Assembly: GCA_014238855.1 (NCBI GenBank)
Contig: JABAAH010000003.1
Location: forward strand, 1 to 64,000
Length of the DNA stretch: 64,000 nucleotides
Direction: 5' to 3'
Source: Planctomycetota bacterium
Lineage (GTDB): Bacteria > Planctomycetota > Planctomycetia > Pirellulales > UBA1268
The translations under genes were made by a program, and so were the position numbers. The notes below the pieces were generated by a model that saw only the letters and a program-made list of their open reading frames with translations, ran no database searches and was not told the DNA's origin. Below, piece after piece: positions 1-8,104 of this stretch (within the stretch, counting starts at the first letter, position 1; each line of letters opens with the position of its first letter).

Positions 1-909
1 CTTGCAACAAGACAGTTACGCAGCGCGGTCAGCAATTGCTCTAAGACACCGCCGGCATCGGCTCCCTGCATGATGCAATCGTGTAGTACAGAAAGTGCAG
101 TTGGGGAATCTCTGTTGATAATTGCTTGAGCAAGTTCTTCTACTTTTTCATCTTTACCAGTGCCGATAACAGTGTGGACATCCTCAATTCCAATATCTTT
201 TTGGTTACCAGCCGCAATACCAAAGAGTTGCTCAAGGAGTGACTGGCTGTCTCGCATGCTACCTGATGCGCGTCGCGCAATGAGATCAAGTGCAGCAGAC
301 GTGACTTGTATGCCTTCGCTTTCAACTATTTGGGCGAGACGTTTCGCGATAGCAGCTGTGTCAACAGATTGAAAGTCAAATCGCTGGCACCGAGATAAAA
401 TCGTAATAGGCAATTTCTCTGGCTCGGTAGTGCAGAGCACAAATTTTACATGAGGAGGTGGTTCTTCTAGTGTTTTCAACAGAGCGTTGAATGCCTCTCG
501 AGTAAGCATGTGTACTTCATCGATAATGTACGTCTTGTGAATGCCGGTCGCAGGCCGTACTGCAACGTTCTGGCGCAGTTGACGAATTTCATCGATGCCA
601 CGGTTGCTGGCTGCATCAATCTCAATCACATCGACATCGTGACCCGCCGCGATTGCTTGACAGCGATCACAGGTATTACATGGTTCACCGTGCTCACGGT
701 TTGTGCACTCGATCGCTTTTGCGTAGATACGTGCGGCACTCGTTTTACCGACTCCTCGAGCACCTGTGAATAGATAGGCGTGGCCAATACGGCCTGAGTC
801 AATTGCTCCGACAAGCCCTCGAGCGACATGTTCTTGACCGACAAGATCACCGAATTTTTGTGGCCGGTACCGGCGAGCAACAACCTGGTAGGCAGCCTGT
901 TCAACCATT
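1..909 (-). CDS. dnaX: DNA polymerase III subunit gamma/tau, N-terminal part (cut by window edge)
   Basis: Clamp-loader ATPase that loads the sliding clamp onto DNA. The frame opens at the ATG at 907-909 and stays open to base 1, so about 303 N-terminal codons are present and the C-terminus lies outside. Visible: the family opening (ARRYRPQKFGDLVGQEHV), Walker A GARGVGKT at about residues 49-56, the zinc-module cysteines C68, C77, C80 and C83, Walker B DEVH at about 130-133, and the SRC sensor motif further on. The SRP RNA gene lies just upstream on the same strand, an ffs-dnaX order also seen in other bacteria. Whether a frameshift makes a short gamma form cannot be judged from this fragment. 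Confidence 0.96.
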
Positions 910-962
910 GCATTCACTGGTTTCGTTTAAAAAATGGAAAAACAGATTTAACGAGGGTTTCA

Positions 963-984
963 TTACCCTTCCAATACAGGGTAA
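963..984 (-). terminator. Hairpin between the SRP RNA and dnaX
   Basis: A perfect 7-bp inverted repeat, TTACCCT and AGGGTAA with an 8-nt loop, lies 20 bases past the 3' end of the SRP RNA and about 55 bases before the dnaX start. The downstream tail on the minus strand is not T-rich, so it is a poor intrinsic terminator. It could be a processing or attenuation structure between the RNA and dnaX. Confidence 0.3.
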
Positions 985-1004
985 TTTTCGATTGAGAGCG
1001 ACCG

Positions 1005-1104
1005 CCGATGAGAGGCCCACCGCACAAAGAGACGACTGCTTATGGCTGCTGCGGTTAAGCCCTGACCAGGTTCACAGGCCTCCATCGCAGGGGCCCCTCA
1101 TCGG
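1005..1104 (-). ncRNA. ffs: Signal recognition particle RNA, small bacterial type (4.5S)
   Basis: RNA scaffold of the signal recognition particle; it binds Ffh and helps target nascent membrane proteins. Read on the minus strand, the ends pair (CCGATGAG with CTCATCGG) to close a long hairpin of about 100 nt. The apical part carries the conserved SRP domain IV: GTGAACCTGGTCAGG, then an asymmetric loop and GCAGCAGCCATAAGC. The tetraloop region (GGCTTAACCGCAGCAGCC) departs from the E. coli GGAA version. No Alu domain is present, as expected for the short form. It lies between divergent mutS and downstream dnaX and has its own promoter. Confidence 0.9.
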
Positions 1105-1120
1105 TTGCCGATCTCCCTAG

Positions 1121-1149
1121 GTTTTACGTCCTTCTCGCTGTTGGGTCAA
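1121..1149 (-). promoter_or_regulatory. Sigma-70-type promoter for the SRP RNA
   Basis: Read on the minus strand: TTGACC at 1149-1144, a 17-bp spacer, and TAAAAC at 1126-1121. Transcription would start about 7-10 bases further on, just before the predicted RNA 5' end at 1104. Spacing and position fit a strong stable-RNA promoter. It sits in the 64-bp gap upstream of divergent mutS. Confidence 0.6.
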
Positions 1150-1168
1150 AGGCTGGTACATTCCTCAC

Positions 1169-3751
1169 ATGGCTTCCCCCATGATGCAACAATTCGAGGC
1201 GGCAAAGGCCCGTTGTCCCGGAGCAATCGTACTGTTCCGAATGGGGGACTTCTATGAACTCTTTGGAGAAGATGCGAAACGGGCAGCAAATCTATTGGAT
1301 CTCACCCTCACGAGTAGAGAAAAAGGTCCAAATGCGATTCCTATGGCCGGCTTCCCCCATCATCAACTCGATCCCCAGCTCGCCAAACTTGTTGCCGCTG
1401 GCGAGCATGTTGCTATTTGTGAACAGATTGATGATCCCAAAACAACAAAAGGACTTCTTCGCCGAGAAGTTACACGAATTGTTACCCCCGGCATTGCTTC
1501 AGATGAATCTCTGCTCCAGCCAGATAGCCCAAACTATCTCGTAGCCCTTGCGCCCGAGGCTCGACTGATACAAACGAATATCGAAAAGGCGTCACATGAA
1601 AATCAATTACGTGTTGGGATTGCTTGGATAGATGTATCCGTCGGTCGTTTTCAGGCTGCAGTTCTTCAGTTCGAGGAGCTGAAAGATTATTTGTTGAGGT
1701 TGGATGCCTCTGAAATACTTTGTTGTGAACAGCACAGAGGTTTTGTTGAAAAAGTTCTTGCTGAATCAGGCATTCAAATAGTCCTGACAGCGAGGCCAGA
1801 CTGGTGGTTTGATTCGAAGCAGGCGCAAACAAAAGTAACTACATCGCTTTGTAGTCTCCGACTCGATGGGCTGGGATTTAATCTTCCTGAAGAACAGTTG
1901 GCAATAAGTGCTGCCGGAGGCATTCTGGCATACCTTGAAGAAAATGAACCTGCAGCGATTGGTCGAATCAAGACTCTTGCCGCCTGGCGGCCGGGGGGGC
2001 AGATGGAGATTGACGAGGCGACTCGTCGTAGTTTGGAGATCGTACAAGGTTCCGCACCCTCAGGTCATCGCCGTGATGGTTCATTGGCTGGAGTCTTTGG
2101 CAAAACACAGTCAGCAATGGGAAGTCGGCTTTTGATTGATTGGTTGAGTGCACCCCTTGTAGAAAAGGGCAAGATTGACGAACGACTTGATGCGGTAGCT
2201 GTGCTGGTGCATCACACAGAAAGTGTTGCACAATTGATAGCAACACTTCAGGGTGTCGGTGACATTGAACGATTAGTTGGACGTGTTATCTCGGGTCGCG
2301 CAGGACCGCGAGATATTGAGCGAATCGGTCAAGCTACAAAAATTCTTCCTGAACTGATTGCACTGCTTTGTGAAACTGGGTCACTCGTTGCCCCGGATGC
2401 AACGAACGGATCGACTTTGCTCTCAGACTTCGCAGAGAATATTGATCCATGTGAAGATCTTACAGCTCGTATCACAACAACCCTGCGTGATGACTGCCCA
2501 ACGTTTGTTCGAGACGGTGGGTTTATTCGTCCTGGATTTGATGAACGCTACGATCAGCTTGTAGAGCTTGCAACAGGCGGCAAGGCTTGGATTACAAAAT
2601 ATCAAGCTTCTGAAAGTGAGCGAACGGGGATTCCTAAACTTAAAGTCGGATTTAACCGGGTGTTTGGATTTTTTCTAGAGATTAGCCGTGGGTATTCTGA
2701 CAAAGTTCCTCCTGAGTATGTTCGTAAGCAGACCGTAAAAAATGCTGAACGATACACGACGCCAGAACTCGATGACCGGCAGCGGCAGGTCCTTGGAGCA
2801 GAGGAAGAGGCTGTTCGTCGTGAGCTCGAACTCTTTGAAGATTTACGAAATTTTCTTGCACAGCATCGTGAGCGACTGGATTGTGTTGCCGAACAGATAG
2901 CAACAATTGACGTACTCCTGACGTTTGCCGATATAGCGAGATCACATCGATGGGTTCGTGCTGACATTTCCGACGACTTGGTACTTGCTATTGATCAAGG
3001 ACGACACCCAGTACTTGAGCAACTGTTGCCTGCGGGCACTTTAGTGCCAAATGATTTGGTGCTTGTTGGAGGGCAGTTGAGAGAAGATGAGAAAAAAAAT
3101 CTTCCCTCGGTTCTACTTGTGACGGGACCGAATATGGGCGGAAAGAGTACCTTTATCCGGCAAGCAGCACTCCTTACGGTATTGGCTCAGGCGGGCTCTT
3201 ATGTACCCGCGAAGACAGCTCGAATAGGAATCGTTGACAGGCTGTTTGCTCGGATTGGGGCTGGTGACGATCTCGCTAGTGGCGCGAGTACATTTCTCGT
3301 TGAGATGTCACAGACGGCACGTATTCTCAACAGAGCAACCGAGAAAAGCCTTGTAATACTGGATGAGGTTGGTCGCGGAACAAGTACGTTTGATGGCCTT
3401 GCACTGGCCCAGTCTGCTGTTGAATATCTTTACAAAAGTCTGCATTGCAGGACCTTATTTGCAACACATTATCTACAGCTTGCGGCGCTTGAGAGGTTCC
3501 CCGGGGTCGCAAATGTTCAGGTGCTTGTCGAACAGCACGATGGGCAACTCATTTTTCTACATCAGGTAACTTCGGGTGCTGCCGATAAGAGTTGGGGTGT
3601 TCATGTTGCAAGGCTCGCTGGTGTCCCGGATGCTGTTATAGACCGCGCCCGAGACCTCCTGCTTGCCTTTGAAACAGGCGGGGTACAAAAGCCAACCAAA
3701 GTAAGGCGTGTGCAAGATTCGGGTGAAGAGCAGTCACTGTTATTTGATTAG
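1169..3751 (+). CDS. mutS: DNA mismatch repair protein MutS
   Basis: Recognises base mismatches and small loops and starts mismatch repair with MutL. At 860 residues it has the family's usual length. The N-terminal mismatch-binding domain holds the FRMGDFYELFGEDA segment, where the Phe-x-Glu type contact lies. The ATPase end has Walker A GPNMGGKST at about residue 653 and the DEVGRGTS Walker B/signature at about 731, followed by ATHY. The frame is intact. mutL is not in the window. Its stop overlaps by four bases the stop of the convergent ATP-grasp gene, leaving no room for a terminator. Confidence 0.97.
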   Translation: MASPMMQQFEAAKARCPGAIVLFRMGDFYELFGEDAKRAANLLDLTLTSREKGPNAIPMAGFPHHQLDPQLAKLVAAGEHVAICEQIDDPKTTKGLLRREVTRIVTPGIASDESLLQPDSPNYLVALAPEARLIQTNIEKASHENQLRVGIAWIDVSVGRFQAAVLQFEELKDYLLRLDASEILCCEQHRGFVEKVLAESGIQIVLTARPDWWFDSKQAQTKVTTSLCSLRLDGLGFNLPEEQLAISAAGGILAYLEENEPAAIGRIKTLAAWRPGGQMEIDEATRRSLEIVQGSAPSGHRRDGSLAGVFGKTQSAMGSRLLIDWLSAPLVEKGKIDERLDAVAVLVHHTESVAQLIATLQGVGDIERLVGRVISGRAGPRDIERIGQATKILPELIALLCETGSLVAPDATNGSTLLSDFAENIDPCEDLTARITTTLRDDCPTFVRDGGFIRPGFDERYDQLVELATGGKAWITKYQASESERTGIPKLKVGFNRVFGFFLEISRGYSDKVPPEYVRKQTVKNAERYTTPELDDRQRQVLGAEEEAVRRELELFEDLRNFLAQHRERLDCVAEQIATIDVLLTFADIARSHRWVRADISDDLVLAIDQGRHPVLEQLLPAGTLVPNDLVLVGGQLREDEKKNLPSVLLVTGPNMGGKSTFIRQAALLTVLAQAGSYVPAKTARIGIVDRLFARIGAGDDLASGASTFLVEMSQTARILNRATEKSLVILDEVGRGTSTFDGLALAQSAVEYLYKSLHCRTLFATHYLQLAALERFPGVANVQVLVEQHDGQLIFLHQVTSGAADKSWGVHVARLAGVPDAVIDRARDLLLAFETGGVQKPTKVRRVQDSGEEQSLLFD

Positions 3752-4644
3752 TCGACTGCTGCTGAATCGGTTTCTTTCTCAAAGTGCTGTCGCATGGAAT
3801 TCAGCACTGCAGCTGATATGTTTTTACACGTCACAGTTTGGAGAGCCCGCCAGCCAGGAATTGCATTCACTTCAAGTACCCATATTGAGCCATCGTTTCC
3901 TAGCATTAAATCAACACCTGCAATATCAACACCGAGTGCCTGTGCAGCAGAACGAGCAAGTAGGACCCATTCTGCCGGTGGAGTAAATGGTTCTGCTCGA
4001 CCGCCCTGCGAAATGTTTGTTCGCCACTCTCCGGCAGCGGCGATTCGTTTCATTGCGTATGCCGCGGGGCCGATGACAAGAATGCGTATGTCCCACCCTT
4101 CGTTGGCAATGTACCTTTGAGCAACGCAGACCCCAGTTTTCAAGAAAAAAGGTGGTAGTTGGGTTGTGGTATTTTGGAATCGAACAAGCCCTTGGCCGTT
4201 CGATCCAAAAATTGGCTTCAGTACAACGTTTCCACCGTATTCTTCTGTGACACTCTGAAGATCAGTGTGTGATTGAACAATCGCAGTTTGAGGTACAGGT
4301 ATGCCGGCATCCAAGAGTCGTGTCATCGTCAAATATTTGTCGACCGCAGCTTCTAGTGATTTTGGGTGGTTCAGTACAACCTTTCCGGTCGCAGAAATGC
4401 GCGCAAGAATATCCATGCGACTAATCACTTGCTCAAGAGTTCCTGATGGCATGTTACGAACTAATACTGCATCCGCTTGATGGAGAAGTTTCGGCCAGAA
4501 GCGTTCTCCGCGATCATCAGCCGAGGCTCCTAGTGTTGTCCAGTCAACTACAGAGACCGAGATACTCTGGTGGGAACATTCCTTTAGGATCTCGGCTACA
4601 TGCCAGCTTGATGTTGATCCGAGTATCGCGAGTGACGAAAGCAT
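3748..4644 (-). CDS. RimK/MptN-like ATP-grasp ligase
   Basis: Predicted ATP-dependent carboxylate-amine ligase of the RimK type, 298 residues. The ATP-grasp core is visible: a lysine region KYLTMTRLLDAGIPVP, the segment VVLKPIFGSNGQGLVRF, and the metal-binding end GVDLMLGNDGSIWVLEVNAIPGW. It starts 7 bases after the stop of mch, so the two form an operon. MptN, an enzyme of this fold, adds glutamate to tetrahydromethanopterin in methanogens, and similar genes recur beside bacterial H4MPT genes. A role in trimming or extending the H4MPT side chain is therefore a reasonable inference; a RimK-like protein-modification role is the alternative. Confidence 0.8.
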   Translation of the reverse strand: MLSSLAILGSTSSWHVAEILKECSHQSISVSVVDWTTLGASADDRGERFWPKLLHQADAVLVRNMPSGTLEQVISRMDILARISATGKVVLNHPKSLEAAVDKYLTMTRLLDAGIPVPQTAIVQSHTDLQSVTEEYGGNVVLKPIFGSNGQGLVRFQNTTTQLPPFFLKTGVCVAQRYIANEGWDIRILVIGPAAYAMKRIAAAGEWRTNISQGGRAEPFTPPAEWVLLARSAAQALGVDIAGVDLMLGNDGSIWVLEVNAIPGWRALQTVTCKNISAAVLNSMRQHFEKETDSAAVD

Positions 4645-4651
4645 TGCGAAG

Positions 4652-5668
4652 TCAATTGGTAGCGGAGAAAGACATTTCTACGATGTCGGGTGAGGTCGAT
4701 CCGAATCGATGATGGCGACCGGAATCAAGATTCTTGAATTCAAGGACTGCTGGTGCAAAGAGAGTTGGGTCGATCGCATAAAAATCATGGTTTGCTTGTT
4801 CGAAAAGCTCCAGAAATAATCTGCCATGAAGATCAGAACATCTGCTTACAGCCTTAGGTCCAATATCCTCCAAGGTGTGATCGTCACCAGTGACATCAAG
4901 TTGGACAATGCCACCGTAAAGAATGGAATCATTTGTACATCCAAGGGCAATGAGTGTGTCTTGGGTTTCGGGTGGAAGTGGTGCAATCGCACTGCCGCGA
5001 ACAATCCGTTCTAAATCAAAGCCGCATTCGTGAAGTTGGTGAAGTGCTGTCTCGAGTGATCGAGCTACAATTTGAACCAGTCCAGCGGGACTTTCTGTTG
5101 CGGCAACAAGTAGGGTTATTGCCCGAGTTGAAAGTCCCGTAAGGGCAGCGAGTTCTTGACAAACAGTTTCCGGTGGCATTGTATTTGTCTCAAGTAAGCC
5201 GATCGTCATGTTGGGCCGTTCCCGCCGCCCTATGGTTTCATAAATTTTTTCTTTCCCAATAACGGCCCGGATTGGACCACTTGCCATGGCTTTATAATTG
5301 TTGTGGTCAATTTTCCAACCGGCGTACTGAGAAGCAAGACACGCTGATATTGGGTCGTCGGAATGCACGTGAACCAACGGCCATGGGCACTCAGGCCAGA
5401 GGTCTGATAGAGATTCAATTTCTTGCTTGGTGTCGAGTGTCGCTTTTCCACGACCACCCATCGCAATTTCAGCCATGAGGACGCCAAGTTCTGCCGATCC
5501 GCTCGTCCGCACACCACAATCGATGATTCGTGTTCCAGAACAATTGGTGATGACTGCCTGATATTGCTCAGGATTTCCGAGAAGTTCATTAAGGCACGCC
5601 GCAGCGCCATCACTCAGTGACACTTTTGTCGGCGGCGTACTACTTGTTATTGAGTCTGTATTATGCAA
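4652..5668 (-). CDS. mch: Methenyltetrahydromethanopterin cyclohydrolase
   Basis: Interconverts methenyl-H4MPT and formyl-H4MPT in the H4MPT-linked C1 pathway, used in bacteria mainly for formaldehyde oxidation or detoxification. The 338 residues match the Mch family over their length: TRIIDCGVRTSGSAELG near the start, a central VIGKEKIYETIGRRE-like block, and the late segment NDSILYGGIVQLDV, followed by HDFYAIDPTLFAP. The longest frame opens with TTG at 5666-5668; a GTG at about residue 16 is an alternative, and neither has a clear ribosome site. It is first in an operon with the ATP-grasp gene. Other H4MPT enzymes (fae, mtdB, fhc) are not in the window. Confidence 0.92.
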   Translation of the reverse strand: MHNTDSITSSTPPTKVSLSDGAAACLNELLGNPEQYQAVITNCSGTRIIDCGVRTSGSAELGVLMAEIAMGGRGKATLDTKQEIESLSDLWPECPWPLVHVHSDDPISACLASQYAGWKIDHNNYKAMASGPIRAVIGKEKIYETIGRRERPNMTIGLLETNTMPPETVCQELAALTGLSTRAITLLVAATESPAGLVQIVARSLETALHQLHECGFDLERIVRGSAIAPLPPETQDTLIALGCTNDSILYGGIVQLDVTGDDHTLEDIGPKAVSRCSDLHGRLFLELFEQANHDFYAIDPTLFAPAVLEFKNLDSGRHHRFGSTSPDIVEMSFSATN

Positions 5669-5841
5669 CGACGAATGATATGTTGTAGGGAGTTTAGTGA
5701 TAACGAGTGCAGGAAGATTTGTATGGTAATAATTATCTCGACTGGGTGGTGATCAAGAGGTATCTTGGTATGTTCCCGATCGATTCGCAATTCGATCCTA
5801 GGTAGTGTACACCGAGGGTTCTTGTTTTTCCGGAGATTACT

Positions 5842-6519
5842 GTGCCTAGCCTTACGGTAGAAAATTACATAAAAGCTATTTGTCAGATTTCAGAACAGCA
5901 GGATAATAAGCCTGTGACCACTGGGCAGTTAGCAGCTACTCTTGGCGTAGCGCCGGGGACTGTAACGAGTATGCTCAAGACGCTTAATACTGCTGGCCTT
6001 GCACTTCATACTCCATATGAAGGTGTGTCGCTATCACGAACAGGCCAAGTTTTGGCATTACGAATGATTCGTCGCCATCGGCTCATTGAACAGTTTCTTG
6101 TACAAACGCTTTCAATGAATTGGGATGAAGTGCACGATGAGGCGGAGCACATGGAACATGCTGTAAGTGATCTGCTTGTCGACAGGATTGACGAATACCT
6201 TGGCAGGCCTGAGGTGGATCCTCATGGTGATCCAATTCCGCGAGGAACGACTGAATCAGATTCAGACCACACAAATACATACCAGCCGTTATCAACGCTT
6301 CCGATGGGAGTCAGTTTTCGAGTGACTCGAGTTCTTGATCAATCACCAGTTTTTTTACGTTACTTGGCCGAAACAGGGTTAGTTCTTGGATCAAGTGGCC
6401 AGGTTGAAGAGACGAAAAGTCCAACAGGTGTTTTTTATGTGCGAGTCAATGACGCTATGGTTGCGCTAGCGACTGAGGCTGCAAGTAACTTGCTCGTTGA
6501 AGAATTAGCTAGTCCATAA
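5842..6519 (+). CDS. DtxR/MntR-family metal-dependent transcriptional regulator
   Basis: A 225-residue regulator. The N-terminal winged helix (NYIKAICQISEQQ, then VAPGTVTSMLKTLNTAGL) is followed by the DtxR dimerisation/metal region with RRHRLIEQFLVQTLSMNWDEVHDEAEHMEHAVSD, and a C-terminal SH3/FeoA-like domain from about residue 145. The H/E pattern fits Fe or Mn sensing. The GTG start has GGAG six bases upstream. No metal transporter gene adjoins it, which is unusual for the family, and its 3' end overlaps the convergent PTPS gene by 11 bases. Target genes are unknown. Confidence 0.88.
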   Translation: MPSLTVENYIKAICQISEQQDNKPVTTGQLAATLGVAPGTVTSMLKTLNTAGLALHTPYEGVSLSRTGQVLALRMIRRHRLIEQFLVQTLSMNWDEVHDEAEHMEHAVSDLLVDRIDEYLGRPEVDPHGDPIPRGTTESDSDHTNTYQPLSTLPMGVSFRVTRVLDQSPVFLRYLAETGLVLGSSGQVEETKSPTGVFYVRVNDAMVALATEAASNLLVEELASP

Positions 6520-7012
6520 CCTTTTCCCAAATTGCCGATTGGCCAAGGCATTCGTCAACTTCAAGGCGAATGAAGGCTGGTTGTCCCAAACCGTTTTGTT
6601 TCAGGACTTGCAGTAATTCAGTACCAATCCACCCTGCGAGCAGTTCGGCAGTAGTATTGACGAGTGGTAGAAGCCTGCATTCATCGGCTGGAAATATCCA
6701 TCGTCGTTTCTCAAACGTCACGAGGACCTCTTTTCGGTCTGCATGTGTTTGCTGAGTTACGTTAAGGAAAGGGTTTTTTGTCGGCAGCAGGACACTGTGA
6801 TCAAGTCGTTTAATGATTTCTGAAAGGGTGTCACGGAGAAAAATGAAATCAATAACCATTCCGTGGTTGTCAGGAACACCCGAGATCGAGCAGGCGACCG
6901 TCCAATTGTGTCCGTGTATAGCTTCACAAAGATCATTCCTGAGGGTTATGAAGTGGCCAGCTGAAAAAACATGTACTGCTTTTTCTAATGATACAGAGAA
7001 GTTCACGGTCAT
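6509..7012 (-). CDS. 6-pyruvoyl-tetrahydropterin synthase / QueD-family protein
   Basis: 167 residues of the T-fold PTPS family, which act on 7,8-dihydroneopterin triphosphate. The zinc histidines are present (FSAGHF near residue 18 and HGHNW near 34), with a Cys just before the second pair (NDLCEAIHGHNW) and a late Glu in RLEVDEC. Members make 6-pyruvoyl-tetrahydropterin, 6-carboxytetrahydropterin for queuosine, or a folate-type precursor. The same-strand neighbours are pterin-linked (CitG-like upstream, mch further on), so pterin or H4MPT precursor synthesis is plausible. queA is elsewhere in the window, so a QueD role stays possible. Confidence 0.85.
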   Translation of the reverse strand: MTVNFSVSLEKAVHVFSAGHFITLRNDLCEAIHGHNWTVACSISGVPDNHGMVIDFIFLRDTLSEIIKRLDHSVLLPTKNPFLNVTQQTHADRKEVLVTFEKRRWIFPADECRLLPLVNTTAELLAGWIGTELLQVLKQNGLGQPAFIRLEVDECLGQSAIWEKVMD

Positions 7013-7027
7013 TTTATGATTTGGTCA

Positions 7028-7972
7028 TTAAAAGAGTTCACGGAAACATGAGTTCCATAGATGGACGTATAATGCAGCAGCAACAAGATCCGCTGTAGTG
7101 CCAGGGTTTATACGGCAGGGGTGCCGAAGACGCCAGTCAAATGCCTCAATCGCGGATAAACGTTCTTGCTCCGGTAGCGAAAGTAATGCAGCAGCTTCTG
7201 AGGATACCTGAAGGGATTTCTGTCTTCCGTAACGACGGGTTATGAGGGAGTCCGGGGTGCGAGCGAGTTGGGCTAAAGCCGTTGTGATAATAGATTGTTC
7301 CCACCTTGCTGCATGAGTCTCGTAGTTTTGCAGATCAGAGACAGCGGTGTCCCATAAGGATTGATAGCCAAAGCCCCAAAGAGCAGCGATGGTATCTTGC
7401 GGTTCTGTTGTGGCAGCATATCGCATTGCTTCCCGAATTGACTGCGGAGGTGCATTATGAATGTCATATTTATCACGCCTGCCCAGTGATCCAGCCGTTG
7501 CTTGCTTGATCGCAGCATAAATATCAAGTACGTCCTGCGCATCACATTCATTGATCGCAGCGTCGGCATCACTTGCCGATAAAGAAACATTTGGTGATGT
7601 GCTTCCTGCTGCAAGAGGTGCTATCGCAATGATAATTCCTAAGTTTGCATTTGAACGAGTAGTTGATTGTGATTGTGTGACCGCATTCCGAATTGTTTTG
7701 CCTAATGGAGTAGTTGCTGCTTTATCCAAGATGGGCACTATAGAGATTGCTGCATTGCAAAGCTCAACATAAGAAAGATCTTCAAAACTTTTTCCTGGAC
7801 TGACGTTCCCAGGTTTACGCGACGTTGCTTCCAAGATGCACGCTATGGCGGCGCACCACCCGGGAGTTAAGCAGGTAGGCCGAGGCAGTAGTTCCCTACT
7901 GACTGCCATAGCCGCTTCCAGAAGTGTCGAATTGGCAGGTATTTTTGGCATTTCGAAGGAGTTTTTAGCCAC
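7028..7972 (-). CDS. CitG-like (triphosphoribosyl-dephospho-CoA synthase family) protein
   Basis: 314 residues resembling CitG/MdcB, which join ATP-derived ribose triphosphate to dephospho-CoA. The family's PGNVSPG motif is visible in ATSRKPGNVSPGKSFEDL, followed by NLGIIIAIAPLAA and several conserved DAAINECDAQD-type acidic stretches. No citrate lyase or malonate decarboxylase genes are nearby, so the classical cofactor role is unlikely. CitG homologues occur with H4MPT genes in methylotrophs and archaea, and ribosyl transfer would suit building the ribosyl side chain of H4MPT; that is an inference. The longest frame starts with GTG; an ATG at 7951 is an equally good start. It lies 15 bp from the PTPS gene, so the two are one operon. 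Confidence 0.8.
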   Translation of the reverse strand: MAKNSFEMPKIPANSTLLEAAMAVSRELLPRPTCLTPGWCAAIACILEATSRKPGNVSPGKSFEDLSYVELCNAAISIVPILDKAATTPLGKTIRNAVTQSQSTTRSNANLGIIIAIAPLAAGSTSPNVSLSASDADAAINECDAQDVLDIYAAIKQATAGSLGRRDKYDIHNAPPQSIREAMRYAATTEPQDTIAALWGFGYQSLWDTAVSDLQNYETHAARWEQSIITTALAQLARTPDSLITRRYGRQKSLQVSSEAAALLSLPEQERLSAIEAFDWRLRHPCRINPGTTADLVAAALYVHLWNSCFRELF

Positions 7973-8031
7973 ACGGGCGTTTGGAATATGAAAGAATTAG
8001 GGTGTGTACGGAAAACCTTGTAATCCGGTTG

Positions 8032-8060
8032 TTGGGTCGACCGCTGTTGGCAGTTTAATT
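8032..8060 (+). promoter_or_regulatory. Candidate promoter of ppk
   Basis: TTGGGT at 8032-8037, a 17-bp spacer and TTAATT at 8055-8060 lie in the divergent gap before ppk. A transcript would have a leader of about 38 nt. The -35 match is moderate and no experimental support can be read from sequence. Confidence 0.35.
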
Positions 8061-8104
8061 TATGCAAAAGAGCGGAGTCCGAATCGCTCGAAAGGATAGT
8101 AACG

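Noticed and set aside
2602..2967. 121-codon minus frame inside mutS
   Set aside because: Ser/Arg-rich antisense shadow of the conserved MutS core.
7028..7972. Citrate lyase or malonate decarboxylase cofactor role for the CitG-like gene
   Set aside because: None of the partner genes (citC, D, E, F, X or mdc) is in the window; neighbours are pterin genes.
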